From positions 1-7,519 of the forward strand of contig CALDFO010000382.1 in NCBI GenBank assembly GCA_937942205.1: a DNA stretch of 7,519 nt, written 5' to 3'. Position 1 is the first letter of the stretch. Each line of letters begins with the position of its first letter. The translations under genes and the position numbers were made by a program. This document shows, one piece after another, positions 6,493-7,519 of the stretch. The notes below the pieces were generated by a model that did not search any database, was not told the DNA's origin, and was given only the letters and a program-made list of their open reading frames with translations. This DNA is from an uncultured Alphaproteobacteria bacterium (GTDB lineage: Bacteria > Pseudomonadota > Alphaproteobacteria > Micropepsales > Micropepsaceae).

Positions 6493-6510
6493 ATCGCAAG
6501 CCGATGTGAA
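6484..6510 (-). promoter_or_regulatory. Candidate minus-strand promoter for the SDR-dehydratase operon
   Basis: On the minus strand TATACT (6489-6484) is a strong -10. The upstream TTCACA (6510-6505) is a possible -35, although the 15-bp spacer is short; GCTTCA (6512-6507) gives 17 bp but matches worse. A start near 6477 would leave about 145 nt of leader before TTG 6332, or about 15 nt before ATG 6461. Confidence 0.35.
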
Positions 6511-6615
6511 GCCCGCGCCCCGGCGCCAAGGCACCATCCGGCTTCCGGCGTCCCGCAAGAGGGCGCGTCAATGGCCGGGAAGACCAATCGGCGACATCAG
6601 TGGGGACTGGACGCC

Positions 6616-7519
6616 ATGAAAGCCACGCGCGCGCGTTACTGGGTCGTCGCCTTCGCGCTGTCACTCGCCATGATCATGTATATCCAGCGCGTGGCGATCA
6701 GCCAGGCGGCGGGGCCGATCTCGGACGAGCTGGGCCTGACCAAGGGCGAGATGGGCCTGGTGTTCGGCGCCTTCGGCCTGTCCTACGCGCTGTTTGAAAT
6801 CCCGATGGGCCTGTTGGGCGACAAGCTGGGTGTGCGCTGGGTGCTCAGCCAGCTGGTGCTGTTCTGGTCGCTGTTCACCGCCCTGACCGGCGCCGCCTGG
6901 AATCTGGTGTCGCTGTGGATCATCCGTTTCATCTTCGGCGCGGGCGAGGCGGGCTGCTTTCCCAATCTCACGCGCATGTTGTCGGCCTGGCTGCCGCTGG
7001 GCGAGCGCGTCAAGGCCCAGGCGCTGATGTGGGCCTTCGGCCGCTGGGGCGGTGCGCTGGCCCCGCCGGTGGCCTTCTTCGTCATCTATCACTTCGGCTG
7101 GCGCTGGGGCTTTGTGGCCCTGGCCTGTCTGGGCTTTGCCTGGGTGGCCTTCTTCCTGCCCTGGTTCCGCAACGATCCCAAGGATCATAAGGCGGTCAAC
7201 GCCGCCGAGCTGGATCTGCTGGAAAGCTCGCGCAAGCTGGTGCTGCACGATCACGGTATGCCCTGGTACCGCCTGCTGATGCAGCGCGATATCGCCCTGC
7301 TGGGCCTGCAATATTTCGCCTTTTCCTACACCTGGTATTTCTACGTCACCTGGCTGCCGACCTGGCTGCAACAGGCGCGCGGCCTGCCGCTGGCGGAATC
7401 GGCTTTCTATGCGATGGTGCCGCTGGCGGCGGGCGGCTGCGGCTCGATCATCTCCGGCTTCCTGCCGATGTGGGTTCGCCGCAAGTATGTCGCGGTCGGC
7501 GGCTTCCTGGCCACGGCGG
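6616..7519 (+). CDS. MFS sugar-acid transporter, anion:cation symporter type, 3' end outside the window
   Basis: An open frame runs from ATG 6616 past the window end, giving the first 301 residues of a major facilitator permease. This is about 70% of the usual 420-450. Hydrophobic helices appear from residue 8 onward. The first cytoplasmic loop carries the MFS motif as GLLGDKLGVRW (68-78). The stretch RFIFGAGEAGCFPNLTRMLSAW (written in part: FGAGEAGCFP) with WLPLGER is typical of the ACS family that moves hexuronates, galactonate and similar acids with protons. A hydrophilic central loop near 195-215 precedes helix 7. It is therefore the likely importer for the sugar acid handled by the divergent dehydratase operon. 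GGGGA lies nine bases before 6616. ATG 6571, in frame with AAGAGGG seven bases upstream, would add 15 polar residues and is a real alternative. Substrate is inferred. Confidence 0.9.
   Translation, partial: MKATRARYWVVAFALSLAMIMYIQRVAISQAAGPISDELGLTKGEMGLVFGAFGLSYALFEIPMGLLGDKLGVRWVLSQLVLFWSLFTALTGAAWNLVSLWIIRFIFGAGEAGCFPNLTRMLSAWLPLGERVKAQALMWAFGRWGGALAPPVAFFVIYHFGWRWGFVALACLGFAWVAFFLPWFRNDPKDHKAVNAAELDLLESSRKLVLHDHGMPWYRLLMQRDIALLGLQYFAFSYTWYFYVTWLPTWLQQARGLPLAESAFYAMVPLAAGGCGSIISGFLPMWVRRKYVAVGGFLATA

Larger units (their letters stand above)
6333..6615. other. Divergent intergenic region between the SDR operon and the MFS gene
   Basis: These roughly 283 bases hold the two facing promoter candidates and the GntR-like palindrome. 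The half nearest the SDR (about 6345-6400) is very rich in GCGC. It contains GGGCTT (6360-6365) paired with AAGCCC (6395-6400), and GCGCGCC (6353-6359) with GGCGCGC (6379-6385), so the SDR leader may fold strongly. I find no convincing separate gene here; frames through it have no recognisable domain. Confidence 0.5.

Noticed and set aside
6661..7371. 236-residue minus-strand open frame opposite the MFS gene
   Set aside because: Gln/Ala/Arg/His-rich shadow of a well-matched membrane protein gene, with no recognisable motif.

Overview
The window reads as chromosomal DNA from a GC-rich bacterium, most likely an alphaproteobacterium (sphingomonad, Caulobacter or Rhizomicrobium-like). The basis is strong G/C third-position bias, a dehydratase closely resembling remembered Caulobacter D-xylonate dehydratase, and a PQQ dehydrogenase paired with a small c-type cytochrome. 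The taxonomic call is inference. No transposase, integrase, phage, tRNA, rRNA or CRISPR sequence is visible.

Layout: (1) The 3' end of an unidentified plus-strand gene (1-76). (2) A plus-strand series: a secreted PQQ-dependent dehydrogenase (109-2007), a secreted mono-haem cytochrome c (2156-2440) and an FAH-family hydrolase (2520-3374). (3) A convergent intergenic region (3375-3641) packed with four consecutive inverted repeats; one is a probable bidirectional terminator and one is a nested 77-nt palindrome. (4) A minus-strand pair: an SDR dehydrogenase (about 6332 down to 5493) followed by an IlvD/Edd sugar-acid dehydratase (5447 down to 3642). (5) A divergent promoter region (about 6333-6615) with overlapping promoter-like elements and a TNGTATACNA palindrome typical of GntR/FCD operators. 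(6) A plus-strand MFS transporter of the anion:cation symporter type, cut by the window end.

Together the genes suggest a non-phosphorylative oxidative route for an aldose or aldonate. The PQQ enzyme and cytochrome would oxidise a sugar in the periplasm, and the MFS carrier would import the acid. The IlvD/Edd enzyme would dehydrate it to a 2-keto-3-deoxy acid, the SDR would oxidise C4, and the FAH hydrolase would split the 2,4-diketo acid into pyruvate plus a small hydroxy acid (glycolate if the substrate is a pentonate, lactate if a 6-deoxyhexonate). Each family assignment is strong. The substrate, and the membership of the PQQ/cytochrome pair in the pathway, are inferred. No lactonase, aldolase or regulator gene lies inside the window.
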